A DNA stretch of 12,621 bases from an uncultured Sphingobacteriales bacterium. GTDB taxonomy: Bacteria > Bacteroidota > Bacteroidia > Chitinophagales > Chitinophagaceae. A model generated the notes under the pieces. It was not told the DNA's origin, made no database searches, and was given only the letters and a program-made list of their open reading frames with translations. Numbering within the stretch: position 1 is the first letter of the stretch; the number at the start of each line of letters is the position of its first letter. The position numbers and the translations under genes were made by a program. This document shows, in pieces, positions 1 through 7,659 of the stretch. The DNA is taken from NCBI GenBank assembly GCA_946479435.1, contig CAMLFX010000090.1, positions 1 to 12,621 of the forward strand, written 5' to 3'.

Positions 1-1
1 C

Positions 2-712
2 ATCTGCTACTTCGACAACTGCCTGGTGAACGGCGCCTACATACCCGCCATCGGTATCTACAAGATAGAGAGCAAGACACAGTTCATCAACGTCGATGCC
101 AGTACCGGCGAACTGCAACTGGCCATGCAGGAAGGTACCGAGGTCTCTAAGTACGATAAGGCAGCCCTCATCTTCGCCAGCAATGCCGAAGAAGGCTTCG
201 ATGTACTGATACAGGATACCAACCGTGGCGAAGAGGCCGTGTTCTGGCGCGAAACCTTCCTGGGCATAGCACCACAGGCCGATGAGTACCACAACACCAA
301 AGAGTTCCTGGGCATGGCGAAGAACTTCATCACCAAACAGATACCCCAGGAGTATGATATGGAGCGCACCGACCAGATAGACCTGCTCAACAAGTCGGTA
401 GAGTACTTCCAGATCAACGAGTCGTTCGATCGCAGCCAGTTCGAGAAACAGGTGCTGAAGGATGGCGGGCTCATCAAGTCGTTCCGCAACTTTGGCGAGA
501 GCTATGCAGAAACCAACGATCTTGAACTACCCGACAGGTTCGACATATCGGAGCCTGCCGTAAAGCGCCAGCAGCGTGTGTTCAAGAGTGTCCTCAAGCT
601 CGATAAGAACTTCCATGTGTACATACACGGCGATAGCAGCCTTATTGAGAAGGGCTATGATAGCCACCTCAACAAGAGTTACTACAAGATCTACTTCGAC
701 GAAGAGAATTAA
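2..712 (+). CDS. Nucleoid-associated protein, NA37/YejK (NdpA) family, 5' partial
   Basis: The frame is open from base 2, so the gene begins before the window. About 236 C-terminal residues are visible, of the roughly 330-350 usual for the family; the GTG at base 26 is an internal valine, not the start. Family-like features are the 'EAVFWRETFLG' segment and the C-terminal stretch 'FKSVLKLDKNFHVYIHG', followed by a lysine/tyrosine-rich end (YYKIYFDEEN) typical of NA37 proteins. Members bind DNA and are found with the nucleoid; their precise job in Bacteroidota is not settled. No signal peptide or membrane segment is seen in the visible part, which fits a cytoplasmic protein. Codons are clearly richer in G/C at third positions (ATC, CTG, ACC, AAG) than in the genes that follow, which may mean high expression. 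The TAA stop lies just before a strong hairpin. The family call is from recognition of the sequence, without a search. Confidence 0.85.
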   Translation: MCYFDNCLVNGAYIPAIGIYKIESKTQFINVDASTGELQLAMQEGTEVSKYDKAALIFASNAEEGFDVLIQDTNRGEEAVFWRETFLGIAPQADEYHNTKEFLGMAKNFITKQIPQEYDMERTDQIDLLNKSVEYFQINESFDRSQFEKQVLKDGGLIKSFRNFGESYAETNDLELPDRFDISEPAVKRQQRVFKSVLKLDKNFHVYIHGDSSLIEKGYDSHLNKSYYKIYFDEEN

Positions 713-717
713 ATAAA

Positions 718-742
718 AAAGCCCCGGCATTACCGGGGCTTT
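718..742. terminator. Bidirectional intrinsic terminator between convergent genes
   Basis: A perfect 10-base-pair stem (718-727 with 733-742, AAAGCCCCGG/CCGGGGCTTT) closes a 5-base loop. It has an A-run on the left and a T-rich right flank, so each strand reads as a GC hairpin followed by a U-tract. It lies between the TAA of the nucleoid protein gene (712) and the TAG of the convergent secreted protein gene (766) and should stop both. Confidence 0.9.
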
Positions 743-765
743 GTATTAGAAGATCAATTGTTGCA

Positions 766-3111
766 CTATTGCAGCACTATATTACCACGGTACACCTGCG
801 TACCACTACGTAGCTCTACATTGTACACGCCCGGTGCAAAGCCACTCACATCCACATCGCGTTGCAGCTTAGTACTGGTGTTACGGAACGATTGCCTGTA
901 CACGTTGCTACCCAGCATGCCGGTCACGGTGATGTTCACTTGTTCGCCAACAGGCAGGTTAGTACACTCAAGCATAAAGCGGCCGGTTGCAGGGTTGGGG
1001 TAAACCGATAGCTTACCTGTTTGCACATTGCCAACAGACACGGTAGCATTGAAAGTAGTGCGGAAGGTATCGGTACCGCAAAGACCTACTACGTACAACT
1101 CTACTTCATAAGTACCGTCAGCAGCATATACATGGTTAGGAGAATCGGTACCCGATGTGAAGCCATCACCAAAGTCCCAATGATATGTAAGGGGGTTGAT
1201 ATCAGCTACGTTACCAAAGGCCGAGAAGTCGTAATCGAGCCCGAAGTGTGTTTCGTTGATGCCGGTTATATCGGGCTTGGGGTTTACAATAACGGACAGG
1301 GTATCCGATATACCTGCGCCAGGACCACTAAGGCAGCTATCAACAAGCCTGTATTCAGTGTTAGATGCGGGCTTAATGATAAGCCTTGTTTGAGAGCCTG
1401 AAACAGTGGTTATGTTGGTAAACGGCACGCTGCTACCCGCAGGCCTGCTTTGCCACTGAAATACTACGCCATTAACCCGTGGTATATCCAATGCAGCAGA
1501 TACATCTATATAATCATCCATGCATATAGTTTGCGAACCTGTTGGCGATAAAGAGGAACTGGTAGATACGCCATTGCATATTGGCACATACTCATCGGCA
1601 CCACGTGTATAGCCACTACGGAATTGCCCGTCAATATCATCCCTGTTAATAAGACCTAATGATGTACCGCCAAGATTGATATTGCCCAATGCCGTGCGCG
1701 TCAGATGAAGGTCATATTCATCCATAAATGAAACAGGGTATGTGTTGCTTTGCACTTCATGCACGCTGCCAATTGCTGTACGGAATGTTGCGAGAGAAGC
1801 ATAGTTTGTTGAACCGATTTTAGCAAAGATGCCTCCGGGTGCTGAATTGTAGGTATTGTAGTCAGAGTAAACAATATTAGCCGGGCTTACATAAACAACT
1901 ACAATATTTTCACTGGCTGCACTACCTGTAGTACGTTCGTTCACGAATATATTATTCCCTATGCGGAACTGGCTTGAAGCATTACCAATGTTGTTCTTAA
2001 AAGCCACCGAATAAGCGTTCAATATTGAAATACCATCCATATTGCCGCTAAGTTTCACTGTGTTATTTACTATGTCGGCATGAATTACCCCACTCCCAAC
2101 ATAGCTGATACCAATCAGGTTACTCATACTATCAGCGGTATGATACATTGTATCGCCCACAACCTCTGTACTGCCTCCGTCGGAAAACAACATATTATTG
2201 GTAACTGAAGAATATACGCCTCCCGGTGCCGGGGTGCCACCCACAATTAATTCAATACCCCTGGTTGTCGCGTTTAGTTTTTTAGTACTGAAAAATATTG
2301 CGTTACGTGTGATAAAAAGAGAATCATTAAGTACCTGATGTAAAATGCCGTAGCCTTCGGTTTGAGGATACAAACCCATGTGAGCGATACTATTGGAATC
2401 GATATGAACCTTACCCACACCTTGATTGAGCAGGATACCTGCCTTGGCATAACTACTAATATAGTTGCTTCTTATTATCAGGTTAGCATTGGTATTGCCA
2501 ACAGTGCCTTCTGATGTAATAGCCGTTGGCCCTTGTATAATGTTGTTCTTTATTGTATTATTTATGTTGCCACCGGTACCTATATAAACGGTACTTCCGC
2601 TACCTGTTTGCAAGCCTCTCAGCTCCAAATTGCTCACGGTGTTGTTAGTAGCACCATTTTTCATCAATATTGCATAGTGCGATTGTGCTGTGCCTGTACC
2701 ATTCACACGAAAGGTTGGGTAAGACATTAAAGAAGGTATTGTACTATTGATAGTTACCCAATCAGCACCGTCGAAAACGAAACAGTCTGTAGATGCCAGG
2801 TTGCAATTTAATACTAAAGGAGCGTTACCTGTATTTATTACCGTGATAGTATTAGCGGCACTGGCACCCGCCTTATTGATAAATGTAACCGGTAATGTTT
2901 CATTAGCACCATTATAATTGTCCTGCAATTCCAGCTCGTAGGGTTGAGTAAGCGTAGCAGGTATTGCATTGTACGCATTTTGTATACTGGTATAATAACC
3001 AATATTTGTACCGCTGGCTTTCAGCATTACCGAGTTTACCTGCGCATTGGCCAGTATTGGTAACACAGTGCACGCCGCTACACCAATAATAGTAGTAAAT
3101 AGTTTTTTCAT
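766..3111 (-). CDS. Secreted beta-helix/PKD protein with T9SS type A C-terminal sorting domain
   Basis: The 781-residue product has a classic signal peptide (MKKLF start, hydrophobic core, cleavage after ANAQ near residue 24), so it is exported by Sec and then by the type IX system. Residues about 25-507 are rich in short N-N-x-I and I-x-x-N repeats typical of a right-handed parallel beta-helix, ending in a 'DDIDGQFRSG..RGADEY' segment often seen at the close of such domains. An Ig-like region (about 512-610) and one PKD domain (about 615-690, with WDFGDG) follow. The last 81 residues are a Por-secretion-tail sorting domain (YPNPATG, then GVYNVEL). No catalytic residues were recognised, so polysaccharide binding or cleavage is only a guess. 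An ATG at 3123 would add MPEI; I prefer 3111 because MKK is the usual n-region. The gene ends in TAG, converging on the shared terminator at 718-742. Confidence 0.85.
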   Translation of the reverse strand: MKKLFTTIIGVAACTVLPILANAQVNSVMLKASGTNIGYYTSIQNAYNAIPATLTQPYELELQDNYNGANETLPVTFINKAGASAANTITVINTGNAPLVLNCNLASTDCFVFDGADWVTINSTIPSLMSYPTFRVNGTGTAQSHYAILMKNGATNNTVSNLELRGLQTGSGSTVYIGTGGNINNTIKNNIIQGPTAITSEGTVGNTNANLIIRSNYISSYAKAGILLNQGVGKVHIDSNSIAHMGLYPQTEGYGILHQVLNDSLFITRNAIFFSTKKLNATTRGIELIVGGTPAPGGVYSSVTNNMLFSDGGSTEVVGDTMYHTADSMSNLIGISYVGSGVIHADIVNNTVKLSGNMDGISILNAYSVAFKNNIGNASSQFRIGNNIFVNERTTGSAASENIVVVYVSPANIVYSDYNTYNSAPGGIFAKIGSTNYASLATFRTAIGSVHEVQSNTYPVSFMDEYDLHLTRTALGNINLGGTSLGLINRDDIDGQFRSGYTRGADEYVPICNGVSTSSSLSPTGSQTICMDDYIDVSAALDIPRVNGVVFQWQSRPAGSSVPFTNITTVSGSQTRLIIKPASNTEYRLVDSCLSGPGAGISDTLSVIVNPKPDITGINETHFGLDYDFSAFGNVADINPLTYHWDFGDGFTSGTDSPNHVYAADGTYEVELYVVGLCGTDTFRTTFNATVSVGNVQTGKLSVYPNPATGRFMLECTNLPVGEQVNITVTGMLGSNVYRQSFRNTSTKLQRDVDVSGFAPGVYNVELRSGTQVYRGNIVLQ
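769..1011 (-). other. T9SS type A sorting domain (Por secretion tail) within the beta-helix protein
   Basis: The final 81 codons before the stop encode a domain opening with LSVYPNPATGRF and ending in GVYNVELRSG..VYRGNIVLQ. This matches the known pattern of the type A C-terminal signal: a YPNP motif, an all-beta fold, and a G-x-Y-x-(V/L) strand near the end. In characterised Bacteroidota this signal directs the cargo through the type IX translocon and is then removed when the protein is anchored or released. Confidence 0.88.
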
Positions 3112-3264
3112 AATCTCAGGCATATCTTTTTATAAGGCCATATAAGCCTATAAATATAAAAATAAATATGGCACAATGCGTGCGGGGAGCATCTTTTAAT
3201 GCCATACTAATACTAACAAAAAAATTACTGTCCGTGCACTCTTGTTTGCACTGATAGTATAAAA

Positions 3265-3289
3265 CTGCCCCGAGGAATACCCGGGGCAG
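3265..3289 (-). terminator. Intrinsic terminator after the small secreted protein gene
   Basis: An 8-base-pair stem, CTGCCCCG (3265-3272) with CGGGGCAG (3282-3289), closes a 9-base loop. Read on the minus strand it is followed by TTTTATAC. It lies about 30 bases past the stop of the gene at 3320-3721 and separates that unit from the beta-helix gene downstream. Confidence 0.8.
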
Positions 3290-3319
3290 CTTGTGTAAAA
3301 CAATCCAAAAAAAACAGAC

Positions 3320-3721
3320 TTACATATTTTTTAGCGCATCTTTCAACTCAAGGTTCACCAGGTTGCGGTTTTGCAATAAATGCAGCGACAACTCTCTTAA
3401 TTTACCATAGTGTTTCGATTGGGCATTAAATTTTTCAGTGTACATCAGGCGCTCACCATCCTGCGAGGCAGATTTTATATTGGCTTTTAGCCCTGCTATG
3501 TTTTGACCCAGTATATCAAGCGCTGTATTAAACGCTTTAAAAGCCTCCTCTTCCTGATTATTTACCAGATACCTGTCAATATCATCAATTACTGATGCAA
3601 AATTGCCGGGTGTAGCAATTACTTTTTGCTTAACAGGCGAATCGACAACCTGTTGCGCCGATGCTGTATTGCTTGCAACAACCATGGTAAACAAGGATAA
3701 GGCAATGAGTGTGTTTTTCAT
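3320..3721 (-). CDS. Small secreted helical protein of unknown function (intact tandem copy)
   Basis: The 133-residue product starts with a clear signal peptide (MKNTLIALSLF core, cleavage after ASAQ near residue 23). The mature part, about 110 residues, has no cysteine and is rich in E, K, L, N and Q with helix-like spacing, suggesting a small periplasmic or secreted helical bundle. I do not recognise the family. It is a paralog of the interrupted gene just upstream: residues 106-130 align without gaps to codons 95-119 of that gene, with 11 of 25 identical (a shared L-[RK]-E-L-S core, then L-x-N-R and E-[LM]-K-D-x-L). Both copies also share a G-x-F segment soon after the signal peptide. It lies 67 bases downstream of that copy on the same strand and ends at a TAA before a good terminator. 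The ATG at 3721 is the only start that gives a full signal peptide. Confidence 0.75.
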   Translation of the reverse strand: MKNTLIALSLFTMVVASNTASAQQVVDSPVKQKVIATPGNFASVIDDIDRYLVNNQEEEAFKAFNTALDILGQNIAGLKANIKSASQDGERLMYTEKFNAQSKHYGKLRELSLHLLQNRNLVNLELKDALKNM

Positions 3722-3744
3722 TAGGTATCTTTTTATTTTGATTG

Positions 3745-3752
3745 CAAAAATT
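3745..3752 (-). promoter_or_regulatory. Possible -7 promoter box for the small secreted protein gene
   Basis: The minus strand reads AATTTTTG, one mismatch from the Bacteroidota -7 consensus TAnnTTTG, with a weak CTG match to the -33 TTG element 19 bases further upstream. It lies about 23 bases before the ATG at 3721, in the 67-base gap between the two paralogs. If real, the intact copy would have its own promoter, independent of the interrupted copy. The match is weak. Confidence 0.22.
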
Positions 3753-3788
3753 GAGCCAGTTTAATAGCTGACAGTGTGCGAAAATGTG

Positions 3789-4154
3789 TTATTCTTCTAA
3801 AAAATCCTTCATTTCTTCAATTATCTCCTGCCGGTTAGCCAACATGTCCATCGACAATTCCTTAAGATGAACTGCGCGTGTATCCTCGTCCATAATCCGT
3901 TCTGCTACTTCAGCATTTTCCTCACGGTCAGTTGTTGTTTTCAACAAAGCTTCCAACTACTTTTTATGCTTTTGTTCCATTTGTATCAGCAACCGGTAAC
4001 TGCGCTCTGCTTCCATTTGTTTACCGGCATTCAGTTGCGTTTCAAAGCTCTTCAATTCCCTTGTATAAGTTGTTTTGAATTCGCCGCCTGGCGCCAGTTG
4101 GGCATTAGCAATACTGAAACAAAAAATAAAGGTTATAACCAAGATCAGCTTCAT
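3789..4154 (-). pseudogene. Tandem paralog of the small secreted protein, interrupted by an in-frame TAG
   Basis: The frame opens with a strong signal peptide (MKLILVITFIFCFSIANAQ, cleavage near residue 19) and runs 65 codons to a TAG at 3957-3959. After that one stop the same frame continues for 55 codons (3792-3956) to a TAA at 3789-3791. This tail is charged and helix-like, and its end matches the intact downstream paralog in 11 of 25 ungapped positions. Full length would be about 121 residues against 133 in the paralog. The simplest reading is a recently inactivated gene, or one encoding a truncated 65-residue secreted peptide. TAG ends two other genes here (766-768 and 5740-5742), so general recoding is unlikely. 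A base-calling error at the TAG is possible. In an alignment to the paralog the TAG codon can be treated as an extra position near a gap, so the original residue cannot be inferred. The family function is unknown. Confidence 0.75.
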
Positions 4155-4266
4155 GTAAACATTTAGTTTGCTTAAAGCTAATTAAAAAGACAATTGATAA
4201 GACATGCATGGTTGGGGTTTTTATTATTTACTGTATTTTGAAGCTGCTACGTTCAATTAATACATA

Positions 4267-5742
4267 ATGAAGAAGCTAAATAGTTTTCGCTTTGCATGCA
4301 TATGCTTTATACTTCCCATATTTACCAAAGCACAAACCGCAAACGACACACTTTATAGCATATTAAAACAAAAAGACAGCCTTTTATTTAACGAAGGGTT
4401 TAACCGCTGTAATGTCAATATTTTTGAAAGCTTGTTAAGTAACAATTTCGAGTTCTATCACGATGAAAACGGCGCCACTCTTTCGAAAGAAAAATTCATA
4501 GCCGACTTCAAACAAAACGTTTGCGGACTTAGCTATAAAGCCAAAAGAATGCTTGACCCCGGCAGTTTGCATGTTTATCCTCTTTACAAGAATAACACAC
4601 TGTATGGGGCAGTACAAACGGGGACCCATAGCTTTTATGGTATAGAAAATGATAAACCCGAATACCTGACCAGTGTAGCACGATTCACAAATGTATGGTT
4701 GCTGGAAAATGGCGACTGGAAACTGAAACGATCTGTTAGTTACGACCACCATGATAATTCTATCTTACCCAATTTTGAAAATGCAGCATCAGTGAATGCC
4801 TGGCTGAAAGCAAACAAAGTACCGGCACTTGCTATTGGTATTATCCGCGATAGTGTGCTGCAGGAAGTAAAAGTATTTGGTGAACTGGATAAGAGCCGAC
4901 CTGTTGCTTATAACTCCATCCATAACGTTGCTTCCATTACCAAACTAATAACCACCATGACTACACTAAGATTGGCAAGTGTAGATAAGTGGGATTTAGA
5001 TGAGCCACTGCAACACTATTGGACCGACCCGGACATTGCCAATGACCCGCGCAGCAAAACTCTTACTACACGTAATATACTAAACCAACAAAGCGGATTC
5101 CCTAACTGGCGCTACCAATTGCCGGGTAAAAAACTAGCCTTTATACATACACCAGGCACAGAATACGGCTACTCTGGTGAGGGGTTCGAGTATCTACGCC
5201 ACGCTTTGGAAAAAAAATTCAATAAATCATTTGATGTATTGGTAAATGAGACATTGTTGAAACCATTAGGTATGACCGATAGCAGGCTGACATGGAACGA
5301 TGCAATGATAGCCCGTTTTGCGATACCTCACAATGCTGAAGGTGTTGCACTGGAAGTAGACAAGAATACTAAACCTAACGCTGCCGACCTGTTCAAGACC
5401 ACTATCCCCGATCTTGCCAAGTTCCTTATTGCAGCACTACACAATGAAGGGCTTAATAAAGATGTAGCTGCACAAATGATAGCACATGCTACTAAAACAA
5501 AAGACAACCGTTATGTAGGGCTTGGCTGGTTTATTTATGATCTGGGCAATGGTGAATACGCTATGTCGCATGGTGGTGACGATGCAGGCGCGCACAGCAT
5601 TTGCTTCCTGTTGCCCAAAACAGGTGACGGGCTCATCATCTTCGCCAATTCAGACAATGCACCGTCAAAAATATACAGCGATATCATACGTGCATATCTG
5701 GGTGAGAGAGGCCAGGCAATTATTGATATTGAACTGAAATAG
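4267..5742 (+). CDS. Secreted serine hydrolase, beta-lactamase (class C-like) family with N-terminal NTF2-like domain
   Basis: The 491-residue product has a signal peptide (MKKLNSFRFACICFILPIFTKAQ, cleavage near residue 23). Residues about 25-160 look like an NTF2-like/DUF4440 domain: an initial helix with 'KQKDSLLFNEGFN', a 'FYHDENG' segment, and the closing 'WLLENGDWKLKRSVSYDHH' strand pair. Residues about 168-480 form a serine beta-lactamase/penicillin-binding fold. The nucleophile motif is S223-I-T-K226, the second motif is Y302-S-G (asparagine of the usual Y-x-N replaced by glycine), and the third is H435-G-G in place of K-T-G. This pattern is typical of the class C-related esterase/D-aminopeptidase group and does not by itself imply antibiotic resistance; the substrate is unknown. 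The ATG at 4267 is the start that gives the signal peptide. Its TAG lies 6 bases from the converging decarboxylase gene's stop, with no hairpin between them. Confidence 0.85.
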   Translation: MKKLNSFRFACICFILPIFTKAQTANDTLYSILKQKDSLLFNEGFNRCNVNIFESLLSNNFEFYHDENGATLSKEKFIADFKQNVCGLSYKAKRMLDPGSLHVYPLYKNNTLYGAVQTGTHSFYGIENDKPEYLTSVARFTNVWLLENGDWKLKRSVSYDHHDNSILPNFENAASVNAWLKANKVPALAIGIIRDSVLQEVKVFGELDKSRPVAYNSIHNVASITKLITTMTTLRLASVDKWDLDEPLQHYWTDPDIANDPRSKTLTTRNILNQQSGFPNWRYQLPGKKLAFIHTPGTEYGYSGEGFEYLRHALEKKFNKSFDVLVNETLLKPLGMTDSRLTWNDAMIARFAIPHNAEGVALEVDKNTKPNAADLFKTTIPDLAKFLIAALHNEGLNKDVAAQMIAHATKTKDNRYVGLGWFIYDLGNGEYAMSHGGDDAGAHSICFLLPKTGDGLIIFANSDNAPSKIYSDIIRAYLGERGQAIIDIELK

Positions 5743-5748
5743 CTTAAC

Positions 5749-7653
5749 TTATTCACTTACCTCTGCTTCTTCGCCATACATCTGGTGGCGATACTTAAGC
5801 GATGGTGAAGGTATCAATGCACCTAAACCAAGCTCACTCCATTTCTCATCAACCGATTTAATAGTAGCATCATCGGCAGCAATAATATTTGGCCATGGGC
5901 GGTCGAAGCCATCGAGCGCTTTTGTTTTGCGTGTGCCATCAAGACCAAGAATGTTCTTGTCCTTACCGCCATAAAAATGATCACGACGGGGATCAAGATT
6001 ATTGCAGAAACGCCATAGGGTATCTGCAATATCATCGGTATAAATAGTATGCTCTACATAGCATATCATTTTTATGCCTTGCAATGCAGGTAACTGTGCC
6101 ATTGATTTATGCAGCTCTTCTATATGGCCGGGATGATCTTTCTCTACGGCTATGAATAGTACAGGTATATCCCAGTCGCGCGCCAATTTATCGTTCAGGT
6201 TCTTTATTTCTGCGTGTTCTGACATCAGCTTCTCTTTCGAGAAAGATGCAGATAATTTGAATGGCAGTAATGGCTCTGTTATTTCTTCTTCGCTTTTACG
6301 TGTACCATCTATGCACATTTTACCTCCAAAACCTAAGCGGCTACAGCTATGATCCAACACATCCATCGGCCCCTGGCTGAAATAGATATCGGTAGCGGGA
6401 TTGATATTCTCAAATACTTTTTGTGCCAGTGTTTTATAATCACCTGCATCTACATCGCCATCAGCTATCACCAGTATTTTATTGAACATCATTTGCCCCG
6501 CTCCCCACATAGCATTCATTACTTTTTGCCCCTGGCCCGCATATTCTTTTTCAATGGTGGTGATAACAAGGTTATGAAACACCCCTTCAATAGGCATGTG
6601 CATATCCTTAATTTCAGGCACCATAGTCATTTTAATAGGTGCTAAGAATATGCGTTCTGTTGCTTTACCCAGCCATGCATCTTCCTGCGGTGGTATGCCT
6701 ACAATGGTTGCAGGATACACAGCCTTTTTACGATGCGTGATTGCCGTAACATGAAAGCGTGGATACCAGTCTGGCAACGAGTAGTAGCCAGTATGGTCGC
6801 CAAACGGCCCTTCCCATAGCAGCTCATCATCCATATCTACATAGCCTTCTATTATTATGTCGGCATCAGCAGGCACTTCTATATCAGGCTGCGTAATGCA
6901 CTTCACCAGTTCCACACGCTTTTTGCGCAAGAAGCCGGCCAACATGTATTCATCAACATTTTCAGGTAGTGGTGCAGTAGCTGCATAAGTGTAAACAGGA
7001 TCGCCACCCAGGGCTACAGCCACAGGCATTTGCTTGCCCAGTTTCTTATACTCATTAAAATGCTTGGCCGATACTTTATGTTTGTGCCAGTGCAAGGCGG
7101 TAGTGTCTTTGCTAAACACCTGCATACGGTACATGCCTATATTACGAATACCCGTGTTAGGGTCTTTAGTATGTATAGCAGGTAGTGTAATGAAAGGACC
7201 ACCATCTTTAGGCCAGCATTTCAGCACCGGCAGCTTACCAAGATCGGGGCGCATCATTACCACTTCCTGGCAAGGGCCGTGGCCTTTTTTTACTTTAGGC
7301 ATCCAGTTGGCAAACTTGCCCAGCTCAGGCAACATAGCCAGTTTTTCCAACAGGCCGTTTTTAGGGCCGGTCAGTTTTTTGAACAACTCTTCAATATCAT
7401 GCGCTACATCATCCAGCGTATCAACACCCAGTGCCATGCACATGCGGCGCTCGCTACCCATGCCGTTTATCAGTAAAGGAAATTCAGTACCTGTATTTTC
7501 GAAAAGTAAAGCTTTGTTGCGATCGGGGGTTTTGGATACGCGGTCGGTGATCTCTGCTATTTCCAGTATAGGATCAACAAAGGTTTTGATGCGTACCAGT
7601 TCGCCCGCTTTATCCAGCGCTTCAATAAAAGCGCTTAGCGATGAATATGCCAT
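5749..7653 (-). CDS. UbiD-family prenylated-FMN decarboxylase, menaquinone biosynthesis type
   Basis: The 634-residue product matches the UbiD family in length and motifs. N171-I-G-M-Y-R176 has the Asn/Arg spacing used for metal and prFMN binding, with a histidine cluster (HWHKHK, 188-192) nearby. E281-G-P-F-G-D286 gives the Glu and acidic residue five apart that correspond to the active-site pair of fungal Fdc1 (Glu/Glu) and E. coli UbiD (Glu/Asp). The overall form resembles the bacterial menaquinone biosynthesis decarboxylases, which remove the ring carboxylate in the futalosine route (MqnL-type) or an equivalent step; that pathway assignment is inference, since no other mqn gene is in view. 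Such enzymes need prFMN made by a UbiX-type transferase, also not in the window. The frame extends upstream to 7773, but I chose 7653 because MAYSSLSAFIE matches the usual N-terminus and a TAnnTTTG promoter box lies 6 bases before it. No signal peptide; cytoplasmic. Confidence 0.88.
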   Translation of the reverse strand: MAYSSLSAFIEALDKAGELVRIKTFVDPILEIAEITDRVSKTPDRNKALLFENTGTEFPLLINGMGSERRMCMALGVDTLDDVAHDIEELFKKLTGPKNGLLEKLAMLPELGKFANWMPKVKKGHGPCQEVVMMRPDLGKLPVLKCWPKDGGPFITLPAIHTKDPNTGIRNIGMYRMQVFSKDTTALHWHKHKVSAKHFNEYKKLGKQMPVAVALGGDPVYTYAATAPLPENVDEYMLAGFLRKKRVELVKCITQPDIEVPADADIIIEGYVDMDDELLWEGPFGDHTGYYSLPDWYPRFHVTAITHRKKAVYPATIVGIPPQEDAWLGKATERIFLAPIKMTMVPEIKDMHMPIEGVFHNLVITTIEKEYAGQGQKVMNAMWGAGQMMFNKILVIADGDVDAGDYKTLAQKVFENINPATDIYFSQGPMDVLDHSCSRLGFGGKMCIDGTRKSEEEITEPLLPFKLSASFSKEKLMSEHAEIKNLNDKLARDWDIPVLFIAVEKDHPGHIEELHKSMAQLPALQGIKMICYVEHTIYTDDIADTLWRFCNNLDPRRDHFYGGKDKNILGLDGTRKTKALDGFDRPWPNIIAADDATIKSVDEKWSELGLGALIPSPSLKYRHQMYGEEAEVSE

Positions 7654-7659
7654 AGGCGG

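Noticed and set aside
58..730. Minus-strand frames opposite the nucleoid protein gene (58-489 and 527-730)
   Set aside because: They are low-complexity Ser/Leu-rich shadows of a conserved protein; the second also runs through the terminator hairpin.
758..1401. Plus-strand frames opposite the beta-helix gene (758-1003 and 1021-1401)
   Set aside because: They are antisense to the sorting domain and PKD domain, have no family resemblance, and look like shadows of the real gene.
3131..3153. AT-rich imperfect inverted repeat (AGGC...GCCT) before the beta-helix gene
   Set aside because: The stem is only about 4 contiguous pairs in AT-rich DNA, too weak to call an operator or riboswitch.
3867..4166. 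99-codon plus-strand frame opposite the interrupted paralog
   Set aside because: The minus strand there encodes a clean signal peptide and shows homology to the adjacent paralog; the plus-strand product has an odd Cys/Phe-rich composition and no recognisable feature.
4203..4210. CATGCATG palindrome in the divergent region before the hydrolase gene
   Set aside because: A single 8-base palindrome without a second copy or known factor is expected by chance.
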